NCBI RefSeq assembly: GCF_900112005.1
Contig: NZ_FOKK01000003.1
Location: 186,001-250,000 of the forward strand
Source of the DNA: Algoriphagus aquimarinus
GTDB lineage: Bacteria; Bacteroidota; Bacteroidia; Cytophagales; Cyclobacteriaceae
DNA: 64,000 nt
Reading direction: 5' to 3'
Each line of letters begins with the position of its first letter. The first letter of the stretch is position 1. The notes below the pieces were generated by a model, which did no database searches, had not been told where the DNA came from, and saw nothing but the letters and a program-made list of their open reading frames with translations. Both the position numbers and the translations under genes were made by a program. This document shows, piece by piece, positions 26,803-35,775 of this stretch.

Positions 26803-27674
26803 AGGATGGAAGTAAATGCTGGTGGTTCTAGATCATCTTTTAGAGCTTCAAATGAAACCTCACGCATCGGTATTACCGGAGCTTCTGCTTTGCCTATGAA
26901 GAATTGATTTAGGCTGTCGTCTTTGGCTTCTTTAAAGTTGATTTCATTGTAATAGATCAACTGCCAGTTGCCTTCATGATCCTCTGCCAAAGCGCTCATC
27001 GTTTCTACCCAATCGCCTGAATTCATGTATTCTATTCCGTCGATTATTCGGTTTTCAGGCTTGTGAATATGCCCACAGATGATTCCATCGCAGCCTTTTG
27101 CCCTAGCCATTTTGGAAAGCTCTTCCTCATACTGATCGATGTAGGAAACGGCTGATTTTACCTTGCCTTTCACATACTGCGAAAGCGAGAAATAGGGTAG
27201 CCCGCGTTTGATTCGGTAGTGATTGACCACGCTATTCAGCCAAAGCAAAAAAGTGTAACCAATATCGCCCAAATAGGCGATCCAGCGGAGATTGGTTGTG
27301 ATGCTGTCAAATACGTCACCGTGCGTGATGAAGTACTTTTTACCATGACTTTCGTAGATCATATCTTTCTGGATGGATAGATTTCCCATTTGAAAAGGGA
27401 GAATCTGATCCAGAAAGTCGTCATGATTTCCACGCAAGTAATAGACCTTGGTGTTATGGTTCTCAATCATTTTCAGAATTCTGTTGAAGAAGCGGGTGTG
27501 CTTCCTTTTCCAGGAACCTGATTTTTTGAGTTGCCAGCCGTCAATGATATCCCCATTGAGAATGAGGTTTTCGCAGTTGTACTGCTTGAGGAATCGGGCG
27601 ATTTCCTTGGCTTTCGAACCTTTAGTGCCCAGATGTACGTCTGAAACGACGATAGTTTTGAATTGGGTTTTCAC
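26799..27674 (-). CDS. LpxH-like metallophosphoesterase
   Basis: 291 residues with a calcineurin-like fold: VSDVHLGTKGS, LNGDIIDGW, YLRGNHDD, THGDVFD and CGHIHKPENR provide the two-metal site. The arrangement and the insertion with long helices resemble UDP-2,3-diacylglucosamine pyrophosphatase (LpxH) and its paralogues, which act on lipid A precursors or related phospholipid headgroups at the inner membrane. In the Bacteroidota this paralogue is commonly coupled to a glycosyltransferase, as here (4-base overlap), so it may not be the housekeeping LpxH. Confidence 0.82.
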   Translation of the reverse strand: MKTQFKTIVVSDVHLGTKGSKAKEIARFLKQYNCENLILNGDIIDGWQLKKSGSWKRKHTRFFNRILKMIENHNTKVYYLRGNHDDFLDQILPFQMGNLSIQKDMIYESHGKKYFITHGDVFDSITTNLRWIAYLGDIGYTFLLWLNSVVNHYRIKRGLPYFSLSQYVKGKVKSAVSYIDQYEEELSKMARAKGCDGIICGHIHKPENRIIDGIEYMNSGDWVETMSALAEDHEGNWQLIYYNEINFKEAKDDSLNQFFIGKAEAPVIPMREVSFEALKDDLEPPAFTSIL

Positions 27675-27938
27675 TCTATTGGTTTTGGTTGAAAGGTATA
27701 ACCTCCAATTGAACTCAGTGTCAGCACATTATTAAAAAATTAGTAACATTGATTGGGCTTTACGTGCTAATGTAATCCCAGTGTTAATTTGATGTGAAAA
27801 ATCCCGTTCTATCAGTCTAAAGGAGAAAATCAGCCAGCATTTTCAATGAAATTGAAGTAATGGGCTAGTGATTTTATACTAGTGGTTATTCCAGAAGGTG
27901 AAGTTTATTCTAGATTCGTTTTCCCAAATAGAACAACT

Positions 27939-30416
27939 ATGAAGCACACGTTACTCGCATTTGCATTTCTTTTGATTTTTCAGAATGGCTACTCGCAGGA
28001 GCAGGTTTATTCTGGTAATTATGAGCTTGCAGCACGATTCTCTCCTGAGAAAATGAAAAAACTGGTTTTCTCTACCCGAGTTGACCCACATTGGTTGAAG
28101 AAATCAGATCGCTTTTGGTATGAATTCGAAACTAGCAATGGCAAAAACTGGTATTTGGTAGATCCAGTTAGAAAAACCAAAAATCAACTTTTTGACAAGG
28201 ATAAGCTGGCCATGGAAATCACCAAAATCACTAAAGATCCAGTCGATGGACAGCATTTGAAGCTGGATGATTTGAAGTTTCTCGAAGATGAAAACACGAT
28301 CAAGTTCAAGGTAAAAGGAACTGAAGATGTGCTGAAAAAGGACTGGGCTGAGATCAAAGAAAAAGATAAGAGCAAGAAGGATTCTATGGAAAAGAAGACT
28401 TTTGTTTTTCACTATAACATAGGGAATCAGCAACTGACAGAAATCACGGATGCTGTGAAGGATCCTTCACGTATGTCTTGGGCGAATATTGCTCCTGATT
28501 CTTCCAAGGTGCTTTTTGCAAAGAAAAGTAATCTCTATTGGATGGATAAGGCAAACTTCCTGAAGGCAGTAAAGGATGAGAAAGACAGTACCATCGTTGA
28601 ACATCAGTTGACTGAGGATGGAGAGGAAGATTTCGAATATGGCTTCAGTGGAAGGGGAGAAGACAACGAGGAGACTGAGAAAAATAAGGAGAAGCGCCAG
28701 AGAGTTGGTGCTTATTGGAGTATAGATTCCAAGCAGTTTGTGATGACTAGAACGGATCAGCGCAAGGTGAAAGACCTTTGGGTGATTCACAGCACCAAGA
28801 GTCCACGTCCAACGCTAGAGAGTTATAAGTATGCCATGCCAGGCGATAAGGAGCAGCCGATTTCCTATTTGTTGCACTATTCTTTTGACTCGGAAGAGCT
28901 TTCCAGTCTTCCTGTGGCTACATATAAAGATCAGTCACTGAATGTGTATAATACCAGCGCTACTGAAAGTTCAAGAGACGATGATTTCCGACCTGCGACA
29001 TGGTTAGGCGACATGGATGAGTTTTACTTCTCAGTAGCATCCAGAGATTTGAAAAAGGTGGATATCTATAGATGGAACCTTACTACTAACGCAAAGGAAT
29101 TGGTGATCGAGGAACGTAGCAATACCTATGTTGACTTTTTGAAACCTGAGATTTTGGACAATGAAATCGTCTGGTGGTCTGAGCGAGACGGCTGGGGACA
29201 TTTCTATTTGTATGGAAAAGATGGCACGCTGAAGCGTCAATTGACTTCGGGCGCATTTCACTCAGATCGGGTAGCAAGGATAGACGAAAAAGGCCGAAAG
29301 TTGTATTTCGTAGCAAATGGTCGTGAGAAAGGTGAAGATCCTTATTACGAACACCTTTATAGCGTGAGCTTGGATGGTGGTGCGATTGCGCTATTGAACT
29401 CAGGTGATTTCAACCACTCCAGCGAGATCAATGATAACGCAAGCTTCTTTGTGAATAATTACTCCAGAGTGAATACTGCACCGGTTGCCGTATTAAAAGA
29501 CAAAGCTGGCAACAAAGTGATGGATTTGGAGACGGTTGATTTATCACAGCTTTTTGCCACAGGCTATCAATTCCCTGAGCCTTTCACTTTCAAAGCCGAT
29601 GATGGAATCACGGATCTATATGGTGTAATCTACAAGCCATTTGATTTTGACTCTACGCGCAAGTATCCAATCATCGAGTATGTGTATCCTGGCCCTCAGA
29701 CGGAAGCTGTAGATAAAGCTTTCTCAGCAAGATTAGACCGAACTGACCGGTTGGCTCAGTTTGGTTTTGTGGTGATCACGCTCGGTAATAGAGGTGGACA
29801 TCCAGGCCGCTCTAAGTGGTATCATAACTATGGTTATGGAGATTTGAGAGATTATGGTTTGGCGGATAAGAAAGCTGCGGTAGAGCAGTTGGCAGACAGA
29901 TACGATTTCATTGATAGATCTAAGGTTGGTATTCACGGACATTCAGGTGGAGGATTTATGTCCACTGCAGCGATGTTGGTTTATCCAGACTTCTTCAAAG
30001 TGGCTGTTTCCTCTGCAGGAAATCATGACAATAGTGTGTACAATCGCTGGTGGTCTGAGAAGCACCACGGCGTAAAAGAGCAAATCAATGCCAAAGGAGA
30101 TACCACTTTCATCTATCAAATCGATAAGAATCCTGACTTGGCTAAAAATCTAAAAGGACATTTGATGCTCTCTCATGGAGACGTAGACAATAATGTGCAT
30201 CCTGCCAACACTATCCGCATGGCAAACACTTTGATGAAAGCTGGAAAGCGTTTTGAGTTAGTACTACTTCCTGGTCAGCGTCACGGTTTTGGAGATATGA
30301 CTGAGTATTTCTTCTGGAAAATGGGTGATTATTTCGTGCAGCATCTGTTGGGAGACAATACTCCTCCTCCAGTGGATATGGTACAAATGCAGCGAGATAA
30401 GCCGCTGACGAAATAG
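27939..30416 (+). CDS. Secreted S9 dipeptidyl peptidase (DPP IV-like)
   Basis: 825 residues. The frame opens earlier, but ATG 27939 directly begins a signal peptide (MKHTLLAFAFLLIFQNGYSQ) and is chosen. A DPP IV-type beta propeller fills residues to about 560, then the alpha/beta-hydrolase domain with Ser669 in GHSGGG, Asp750 in DVDNNVH and His782 in RHGFG as the catalytic triad. It removes dipeptides from peptide N-termini in the periplasm or outside. It is monocistronic and is followed by a strong terminator. Confidence 0.93.
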   Translation: MKHTLLAFAFLLIFQNGYSQEQVYSGNYELAARFSPEKMKKLVFSTRVDPHWLKKSDRFWYEFETSNGKNWYLVDPVRKTKNQLFDKDKLAMEITKITKDPVDGQHLKLDDLKFLEDENTIKFKVKGTEDVLKKDWAEIKEKDKSKKDSMEKKTFVFHYNIGNQQLTEITDAVKDPSRMSWANIAPDSSKVLFAKKSNLYWMDKANFLKAVKDEKDSTIVEHQLTEDGEEDFEYGFSGRGEDNEETEKNKEKRQRVGAYWSIDSKQFVMTRTDQRKVKDLWVIHSTKSPRPTLESYKYAMPGDKEQPISYLLHYSFDSEELSSLPVATYKDQSLNVYNTSATESSRDDDFRPATWLGDMDEFYFSVASRDLKKVDIYRWNLTTNAKELVIEERSNTYVDFLKPEILDNEIVWWSERDGWGHFYLYGKDGTLKRQLTSGAFHSDRVARIDEKGRKLYFVANGREKGEDPYYEHLYSVSLDGGAIALLNSGDFNHSSEINDNASFFVNNYSRVNTAPVAVLKDKAGNKVMDLETVDLSQLFATGYQFPEPFTFKADDGITDLYGVIYKPFDFDSTRKYPIIEYVYPGPQTEAVDKAFSARLDRTDRLAQFGFVVITLGNRGGHPGRSKWYHNYGYGDLRDYGLADKKAAVEQLADRYDFIDRSKVGIHGHSGGGFMSTAAMLVYPDFFKVAVSSAGNHDNSVYNRWWSEKHHGVKEQINAKGDTTFIYQIDKNPDLAKNLKGHLMLSHGDVDNNVHPANTIRMANTLMKAGKRFELVLLPGQRHGFGDMTEYFFWKMGDYFVQHLLGDNTPPPVDMVQMQRDKPLTK

Positions 30417-30447
30417 TGAATTTGAAATTTGAATTTCCGAAATAAAC

Positions 30448-30481
30448 AAAAGCCCGATTCAGAGAAAGGATCGGGCTTTTT
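30448..30481 (+). terminator. Intrinsic terminator of the dipeptidyl peptidase gene
   Basis: AAAAGCCCGAT and ATCGGGCTTTT pair over 11 bases with an 11-base loop, followed by T. It lies 32 bases after the stop codon. Confidence 0.9.
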
Positions 30482-30642
30482 AGGTTTTGACGCAGCCCTG
30501 GACTTTCTATAAAATCGAGAGGATTTGCTCTAATCTGGAGAATTTAGCTTTCCTACCTGCCTTGAATATATTACTTGAACTTCAGCTGGCAGTTTTTATC
30601 TTGTAGAATCAACCACCCATTTATCAAGCAACCCAAAACCAC

Positions 30643-31293
30643 ATGGAAACTTCAACTTCAATTTTTTGGAAACGCTATAAGGAAGCGCCAATTGTAGGGA
30701 TTATACGCGGGCAGTCCCTAGAAGCAGTGCTGAAAATAGCTCATGCTTATGAAGATGCTGGACTTACTACTTTGGAGATCACCATGAACACTCCTGGAGC
30801 AGCGATAATGATTTCAACTTTACGAAGTGAATTTCCCTCACTGAATATCGGCGCTGGAACGGTGTGCAAGTTGGACGACCTCCGGGAGGCAATTGATGCC
30901 GGAGCGCAGTTTATCGTGACGCCTATCATAGATGAGACAGTCATCGAGCATGCCGTAGACGAAAACATCCCGATTTTCCCTGGTGCATTTTCTCCTTCGG
31001 AAATTTATAAAGCCTGGTCTTTGGGAGCTTCTGCTGTCAAGCTTTTCCCCGCGACTCAATTAGGCCCACAGTTTATCAAAGATGTGCTTGGACCTTTGGA
31101 TCAAGTTAAATTGCTTCCTACAGGCGGAGTTTCTAAGGATAATATTAAATCATTCTTTCAAGCGGGAGCTTACGGAGTTGGTATGGGGAGTTCGCTGATT
31201 GACAAAAAGCTGGTCAGTGATGAAGATTTTGAGAGCTTGAAAAAGCACTTTGAAAGCATTAAAGCTGAGATTGCTGAATTTATAAAAGTCTGA
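30643..31293 (+). CDS. eda: KDPG / 4-hydroxy-2-oxoglutarate aldolase
   Basis: 216 residues, a class I aldolase TIM barrel. The active-site Glu45 (TTLEITMNT) and Schiff-base Lys133 (SAVKLFPA) fall at the same positions as in the E. coli enzyme; GAGTV, PGAFSPSEI and LPTGGV motifs are also present. It splits 2-keto-3-deoxy-6-phosphogluconate to pyruvate and glyceraldehyde 3-phosphate. No edd or KDG kinase gene lies next to it; a gluconokinase is 4 kb away. Terminators stand on both sides, so it is a single-gene unit. Confidence 0.94.
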   Translation: METSTSIFWKRYKEAPIVGIIRGQSLEAVLKIAHAYEDAGLTTLEITMNTPGAAIMISTLRSEFPSLNIGAGTVCKLDDLREAIDAGAQFIVTPIIDETVIEHAVDENIPIFPGAFSPSEIYKAWSLGASAVKLFPATQLGPQFIKDVLGPLDQVKLLPTGGVSKDNIKSFFQAGAYGVGMGSSLIDKKLVSDEDFESLKKHFESIKAEIAEFIKV

Positions 31294-31390
31294 GTTTTCA
31301 TGAATTTTAGACCGTGGTAGTTTCAATCCAAACACTATATCCCGCTCCAATATTTCCGAAAAATCGGGCTATGTATATATTGGTTATAAA

Positions 31391-31424
31391 CGAAAAAAAG
31401 TGGCTTTATGAAAGCCACCTTTTT
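31391..31424. terminator. Two-way terminator between eda and the ROK gene
   Basis: GTGGCTTT/AAAGCCAC stem with a 3-base loop, an A-run of seven before it and CTTTTTT after it. It can end transcription from both convergent genes. Confidence 0.9.
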
Positions 31425-31445
31425 TAACCACAAACCAATTTACAT

Positions 31446-32306
31446 CTAACTATTAACTACTACATCTTCCAATTCCACCAGAGCCACAGCTCCGTGAATG
31501 GCGGTTTCATCCATTTCAGATGGTAAAATCTGTAGTCTTTCAATGACTGTAGGATAATTGAATGTAGATAATGACTTTAAAAGTGATTTCTTGAATAGGG
31601 GATAGGTCTTCCTGATCGATCCACCCAATATGATTGCTTCTGGTGCTAAGGCATATAGGATGTGCTTTATAAGTTCTCCTAGATGGTGACCATACTCTTC
31701 AAAGGCTTTGATAGCGACAGGATCTCCAGTCAATGCCAATTTGGCAAGGGCCTTTGGTTTGCTATGGTAGTATTTATCAAAAAACTTACCGCTGCAATAG
31801 TGCTCGAAATCATGATCGAGATAAGTCGCACTGCACCATTCTCCGGCGGCTGAATTAACGCCACTATAAAGATGACCGTTGATCACGATACCTCCGCCTA
31901 TGCCAGTACCAAGTGTAAGTCCAACCAGATGATTGAACTTGCGACCTACGCCGAACTTATGCACGCCTGATGCAAAACAATTCGCATCATTATTTATGAA
32001 AACAGGCTTTGAAAAACGCTCTGTTAAAAACTTTTTTAATTCCACATGCTGAAACGCTGGGATATTTGAAAGCCCTAAAACTATGCCTTCGCGAACATCT
32101 ACCAGACCCGGTATACCAACCCCAATTCCAACCAAGTCATAGGCTGTATAAGTTTCTATAAATTCAGCGATTGTCTCTAGAATGAACTGCTTACTTTCTC
32201 TTGCAGGAGTAGCAATGGATCGAATATCTTCAAGATGTCCATTTATTAGTACGCCACCTTTAATGCCGGTGCCTCCTATGTCTAATCCTAAAATGGCTTT
32301 TTCCAT
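31446..32306 (-). CDS. ROK-family sugar kinase
   Basis: 286 residues. The ATP-binding loop is LGLDIGGTGIKGG; the sugar site includes INNDANCFA and GLTLGTGIGGGIV, with the catalytic Asp in NNDA. The usual zinc motif CxCGxxGCxE of ROK kinases is absent: after GEWCSATYLDHDFEHYCSG only isolated Cys residues remain. Substrates of ROK kinases include glucose and N-acetyl-hexosamines; the upstream NagB-deacetylase fusion points to an amino sugar or glucose, but this is inference. A strong hairpin lies between the two genes. Confidence 0.85.
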   Translation of the reverse strand: MEKAILGLDIGGTGIKGGVLINGHLEDIRSIATPARESKQFILETIAEFIETYTAYDLVGIGVGIPGLVDVREGIVLGLSNIPAFQHVELKKFLTERFSKPVFINNDANCFASGVHKFGVGRKFNHLVGLTLGTGIGGGIVINGHLYSGVNSAAGEWCSATYLDHDFEHYCSGKFFDKYYHSKPKALAKLALTGDPVAIKAFEEYGHHLGELIKHILYALAPEAIILGGSIRKTYPLFKKSLLKSLSTFNYPTVIERLQILPSEMDETAIHGAVALVELEDVVVNS

Positions 32307-32340
32307 TCGCTACAAATAATAAGGTTGTTAGGTTTATTAC

Positions 32341-32378
32341 AAAAGCTGTGACTGATCAGCTTATCTATCAGTCACAGC
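32341..32378 (-). terminator. Strong terminator or attenuator between the NagB fusion and the ROK gene
   Basis: A 12-bp perfect stem, GCTGTGACTGAT/ATCAGTCACAGC, with a 10-base loop. Read on the minus strand it is followed by TTTT, right between the stop at 32397 and the next start at 32306. Confidence 0.8.
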
Positions 32379-32396
32379 TCGGTTTGATCTTTACTC

Positions 32397-34724
32397 TTAA
32401 AGCATTCCTTCAATAGACTTTTCTAGCTCTCTCGCAGTAGCTAGGAATTCTTCCACATTCATGTCGCGGAAGAAAATCAGTCCATGGCTGGATCTTACTT
32501 TTGCACGCTCGTGCTGGTAAAAGTAGTTTTTACCAAGCAATAATTGAATTGCATCTAGTTGATCCACCCAGATTCTCTTGGCAACGGTACTGAATTTACC
32601 ATTATGTGAATAGCTCGGGAACGAAGCATTTACTTGGCTCATGTAGCAATTGGCGAAAGAATCCTCCATCACAGACATGTCTCCAAGAGAAACAGGAACG
32701 ATTACATTCGCTTCATGCGGTTCAAATTTAAACCAAACGTTTCTGTAACCAATGATTCTCAATTTACTGATATCCTTTTCTTCTCCCCACTTTTTCACAG
32801 CAGCGGCAGTTGCCTGAAGCACTTTGTAGTGAGTATCTGGTCCCGAACCTTCCGGATCGAGCGTTAAACTAATCTTTGTAGGATTTACTTTTCTGAACAT
32901 TTCCACGATCGGTTCTACATCGCGATCTTTGTCTGGCTGCTCAGTGAAAATATCTCCAGTATAGAAGCCAAGTCTTAGGTGATGGACATTTTTCACTTGT
33001 ACTCCGAAGTGAGCCCATACTAGTTCCTCTTCAAACTCACGAATCATGCCTTTAAGCTTCTGTACTTTGGATGAGTTTTTCTCTCCATCGTAGCTATTCT
33101 TCAGAATGCTGATGACATCATTGATCGTTTCTCTGAGTTGTGTTTTATTCTTGATGTCATACACGATCACCAATGCTCTCACTACTCGGTGACAAAGACC
33201 TCTCAATCGCTGATCTGCATTTTCAGATGCTACATTGGTCAGGTAGTGGTAAACGTCTTTATCTGTTTTAAGATTGTAGCCTACTTCAAAAAAGTCCTCA
33301 AAGTGAACCATTTGAATCTTACCATCATCCAAAAGTTTCTTGGTTGATTGTAGAGTGTCAATTACAAACGTATTCGTCACGGCAGTGAAACCAGAAGTCA
33401 ACACTGAGAAGTGTGCTTCGTTTGTAGGCTCGTGAAGTTGATTTGTGATATGTGGCAAAATGCCCAATGATATGTCGTCGTGGTGCGGGCCAGTATGAAG
33501 TAGAACTTCGTCTCGCTCTTGCTCTAAACCTTTGGAAAGCTTATTCTCAATACTTGCCATAACCTGATTTACTGTCTCTTCAGACAAATCAGGAATTAAT
33601 CTGGTGTATTTATCGGCCTTCAGGTCAGATAATTTGATTCTATGACCGTATTTACCTAGTTTTTTACACAGGTCAATCACAGATCTCTCCGTCTTTTCCC
33701 AAGTCCATTCGCCTTTTTCGTAATAAGCGTCTATAGAGTCAGTAAGTTTTACTCCAGCACCTTTGGTGACGTAGAATCTACCGTTCTTTAGTTTTTGAAG
33801 TACTGTTCCTGGGAAGACATTATTTAGTGGAGTTTCAAGAGAATCTCTTACGATTCCCGCTTTAGCTTCTCCTGCTGCGATGATAATGGCTACTGCATCT
33901 GGATTGTATACAATTGTATCTAATCCAATAGTGATTACTAGTCGGTTTGAAGAAATTTCTATTCCGCCAAGATCTCCGGCAGCTACCGCTTGAGTTTCAA
34001 AATTAGTTTCTGTTAATCTAGTAACAGAGAACAAATGTGAACCTCTAGTATTAAATGCGATGTGACCATCTGGGCCAATTCCTCCTAAGAAGAAACCTAT
34101 TCCCCCTGCATCTCTGATTTTTTGCTCGTACTCACCACACCATTGATCTATGAGGTAGATAGATTGCTGCTGTAATTTTTCCAGCTCGTTCTTTGGATCG
34201 CGGAATCTTAAGGAAAGATCAACTTTCAAGTCTGGAAAAACCTTACTGAAATGAAGACCATCTGCCAAAGGAATATCATCAGAATTGATTAGGATCGCCT
34301 TTTCTTTAGATAGACCAAAACCATTGATGTAGAACTTATTTACATAATCGAAAAAGCTATTGTTCTGTTTGGAAGAAATCGGATAAAATTCATCGATTTG
34401 TACGAATGTCAAATCTTTTAAAATTGGCTTTTTGGTATCACCCAAGCCATATTTTTCTCTGACATCTTTTCCTTTTTTATTGTCCCAGTTTTCTAGCAGG
34501 AACTGAGTCCATTTGATGAAGAATTCAGGAGTTTTACCTGTTGGCAAACTGATTACACCTTCTGGATTTGCTGCTGCCCATTCCAAAAATCGGCAAGCCG
34601 TAAGCAAGCCAAGTTTAGGAAAATTGTCAACTTGAAGGTAAGGAATTAGAGTGCTGATTTTCTCAACACCAGATTCTTTAAGAAAACTTTTTTCGACTTC
34701 TGAAAGCGGATACTTACTTAGCAT
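32397..34724 (-). CDS. Glucosamine-6-phosphate deaminase fused to a PIG-L deacetylase-like domain
   Basis: 775 residues against about 260 for a plain NagB. The N-terminal part (to about residue 370) is an isomerase/deaminase domain: LPTGKTPEFF, FVQIDEFYPI and GGIGPDGHIAFNTRGS. The C-terminal 370 residues start near HTGPHHDDISLG (about residue 412), which matches the PHPDDE-type metal motif of LmbE/PIG-L deacetylases with His for Pro and Ile for Glu. A protein that both removes an acetyl group and deaminates could turn N-acetylglucosamine 6-phosphate into fructose 6-phosphate, but the altered motif makes deacetylase activity uncertain. The same fused architecture is known in the phylum. Confidence 0.82.
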   Translation of the reverse strand: MLSKYPLSEVEKSFLKESGVEKISTLIPYLQVDNFPKLGLLTACRFLEWAAANPEGVISLPTGKTPEFFIKWTQFLLENWDNKKGKDVREKYGLGDTKKPILKDLTFVQIDEFYPISSKQNNSFFDYVNKFYINGFGLSKEKAILINSDDIPLADGLHFSKVFPDLKVDLSLRFRDPKNELEKLQQQSIYLIDQWCGEYEQKIRDAGGIGFFLGGIGPDGHIAFNTRGSHLFSVTRLTETNFETQAVAAGDLGGIEISSNRLVITIGLDTIVYNPDAVAIIIAAGEAKAGIVRDSLETPLNNVFPGTVLQKLKNGRFYVTKGAGVKLTDSIDAYYEKGEWTWEKTERSVIDLCKKLGKYGHRIKLSDLKADKYTRLIPDLSEETVNQVMASIENKLSKGLEQERDEVLLHTGPHHDDISLGILPHITNQLHEPTNEAHFSVLTSGFTAVTNTFVIDTLQSTKKLLDDGKIQMVHFEDFFEVGYNLKTDKDVYHYLTNVASENADQRLRGLCHRVVRALVIVYDIKNKTQLRETINDVISILKNSYDGEKNSSKVQKLKGMIREFEEELVWAHFGVQVKNVHHLRLGFYTGDIFTEQPDKDRDVEPIVEMFRKVNPTKISLTLDPEGSGPDTHYKVLQATAAAVKKWGEEKDISKLRIIGYRNVWFKFEPHEANVIVPVSLGDMSVMEDSFANCYMSQVNASFPSYSHNGKFSTVAKRIWVDQLDAIQLLLGKNYFYQHERAKVRSSHGLIFFRDMNVEEFLATARELEKSIEGML

Positions 34725-35149
34725 ACTGTTCGGATAGGTTTATTTATAGGGACTGTTTAACGAAAAACTATTTTTAATTAGTTGTTAATCAATAAGTTGA
34801 GTTTGTTTTAGCTCTTCATGTATTTACTTACTTATTCAGATGAATAGTACAATATGAACATAATTTACTTTGACTCTTCACTTAAGCAAATCTAAAAAAT
34901 GTTTTTTAATAAAACGAACTTTAACAAAATTTTTATAAAAGTTTTATGAATATTATTTTTCGGCCCTAGGATATGGTCTTGGATTTTGATTTCGACGGGT
35001 AGTTCGAAAGAGAAATTTCAATTTTTTAGTACTTTACAAAAAAATATAGCTCGTTTCGGTAGGGGAGTTTGGTTTGCTTCAATTCCTTCTTGTTCGTTTC
35101 TGTATGATTATTAAGAACTAAAAACATATTTTACATTTAACTTGCATAC
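34725..35149. other. AT-rich divergent promoter region
   Basis: No gene in 425 bases between the divergent NagB-fusion and gluconokinase genes. It is very AT-rich around 34860-34960. It must hold both promoters; I see no clear operator palindrome. Confidence 0.5.
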
Positions 35150-35647
35150 ATGCTAATTGTAATAACAGGAGTCTCAGGAACAGGAAAAACCACTGTTGGA
35201 TCCGACATAGCAGATACTTTGGGTTTACCATTTTACGACGCTGACAATTTCCATCCAGCAGAGAATATCGAAAAAATGAGCCTTGGATTTCCCTTAAATG
35301 ATGAAGATAGATTGCCATGGCTTCAAACTTTGGCAGATCTTTTAACAAAATCTGAGCAAACTGACGGAGCGGTTCTAGCATGTTCAGCATTGAAAGAAAG
35401 CTATCGAGAGTTGTTAAAAGTGCAGGAGAATATCTTTTGGATACACCTAAAAGGAGATCGAGAATTGATCTGGAGGCGTATGCTTGCACGTAAGAACCAT
35501 TACATGAAGGCATCCATGTTGGATTCGCAATTTGCAACTTGGGAAGAGCCCAACTACGGATTGAAACTTAATATCTGTAAAACACCTGAGGAGATGCTTG
35601 CTGAAGCCCTTAAATATTTGGGAGTCCCGATGAGGAGTGACAAATAA
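35150..35647 (+). CDS. gntK: Gluconokinase
   Basis: 165 residues, the usual size. P-loop GVSGTGKTT at residues 7-15, then YDADNFHPAENIEKM with the gluconate-contacting Asp/His, LACSALKESYRELL and RMLARKNHYMKASMLDSQF. It phosphorylates gluconate to 6-phosphogluconate for the pentose phosphate or Entner-Doudoroff route. The last residues GVPMRSDK are variable. It is followed 128 bases later by a secreted amidohydrolase, probably a separate unit. Confidence 0.94.
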   Translation: MLIVITGVSGTGKTTVGSDIADTLGLPFYDADNFHPAENIEKMSLGFPLNDEDRLPWLQTLADLLTKSEQTDGAVLACSALKESYRELLKVQENIFWIHLKGDRELIWRRMLARKNHYMKASMLDSQFATWEEPNYGLKLNICKTPEEMLAEALKYLGVPMRSDK

Positions 35648-35775
35648 TTAGTAGATAATTTTTATTGAGGTAGACGGATGGCACCTTCTTGTCATTCTCC
35701 GTATTTTTTTTCCAAAGGATTGCATTAAGGCTCTTTAAAGTCGAAATTGAATTCTTCTCGTCTTCAATAGCTTAC

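Noticed and set aside
35118-35537. 139-codon minus-strand frame
   Set aside because: Antisense to gluconokinase, which has all its motifs.
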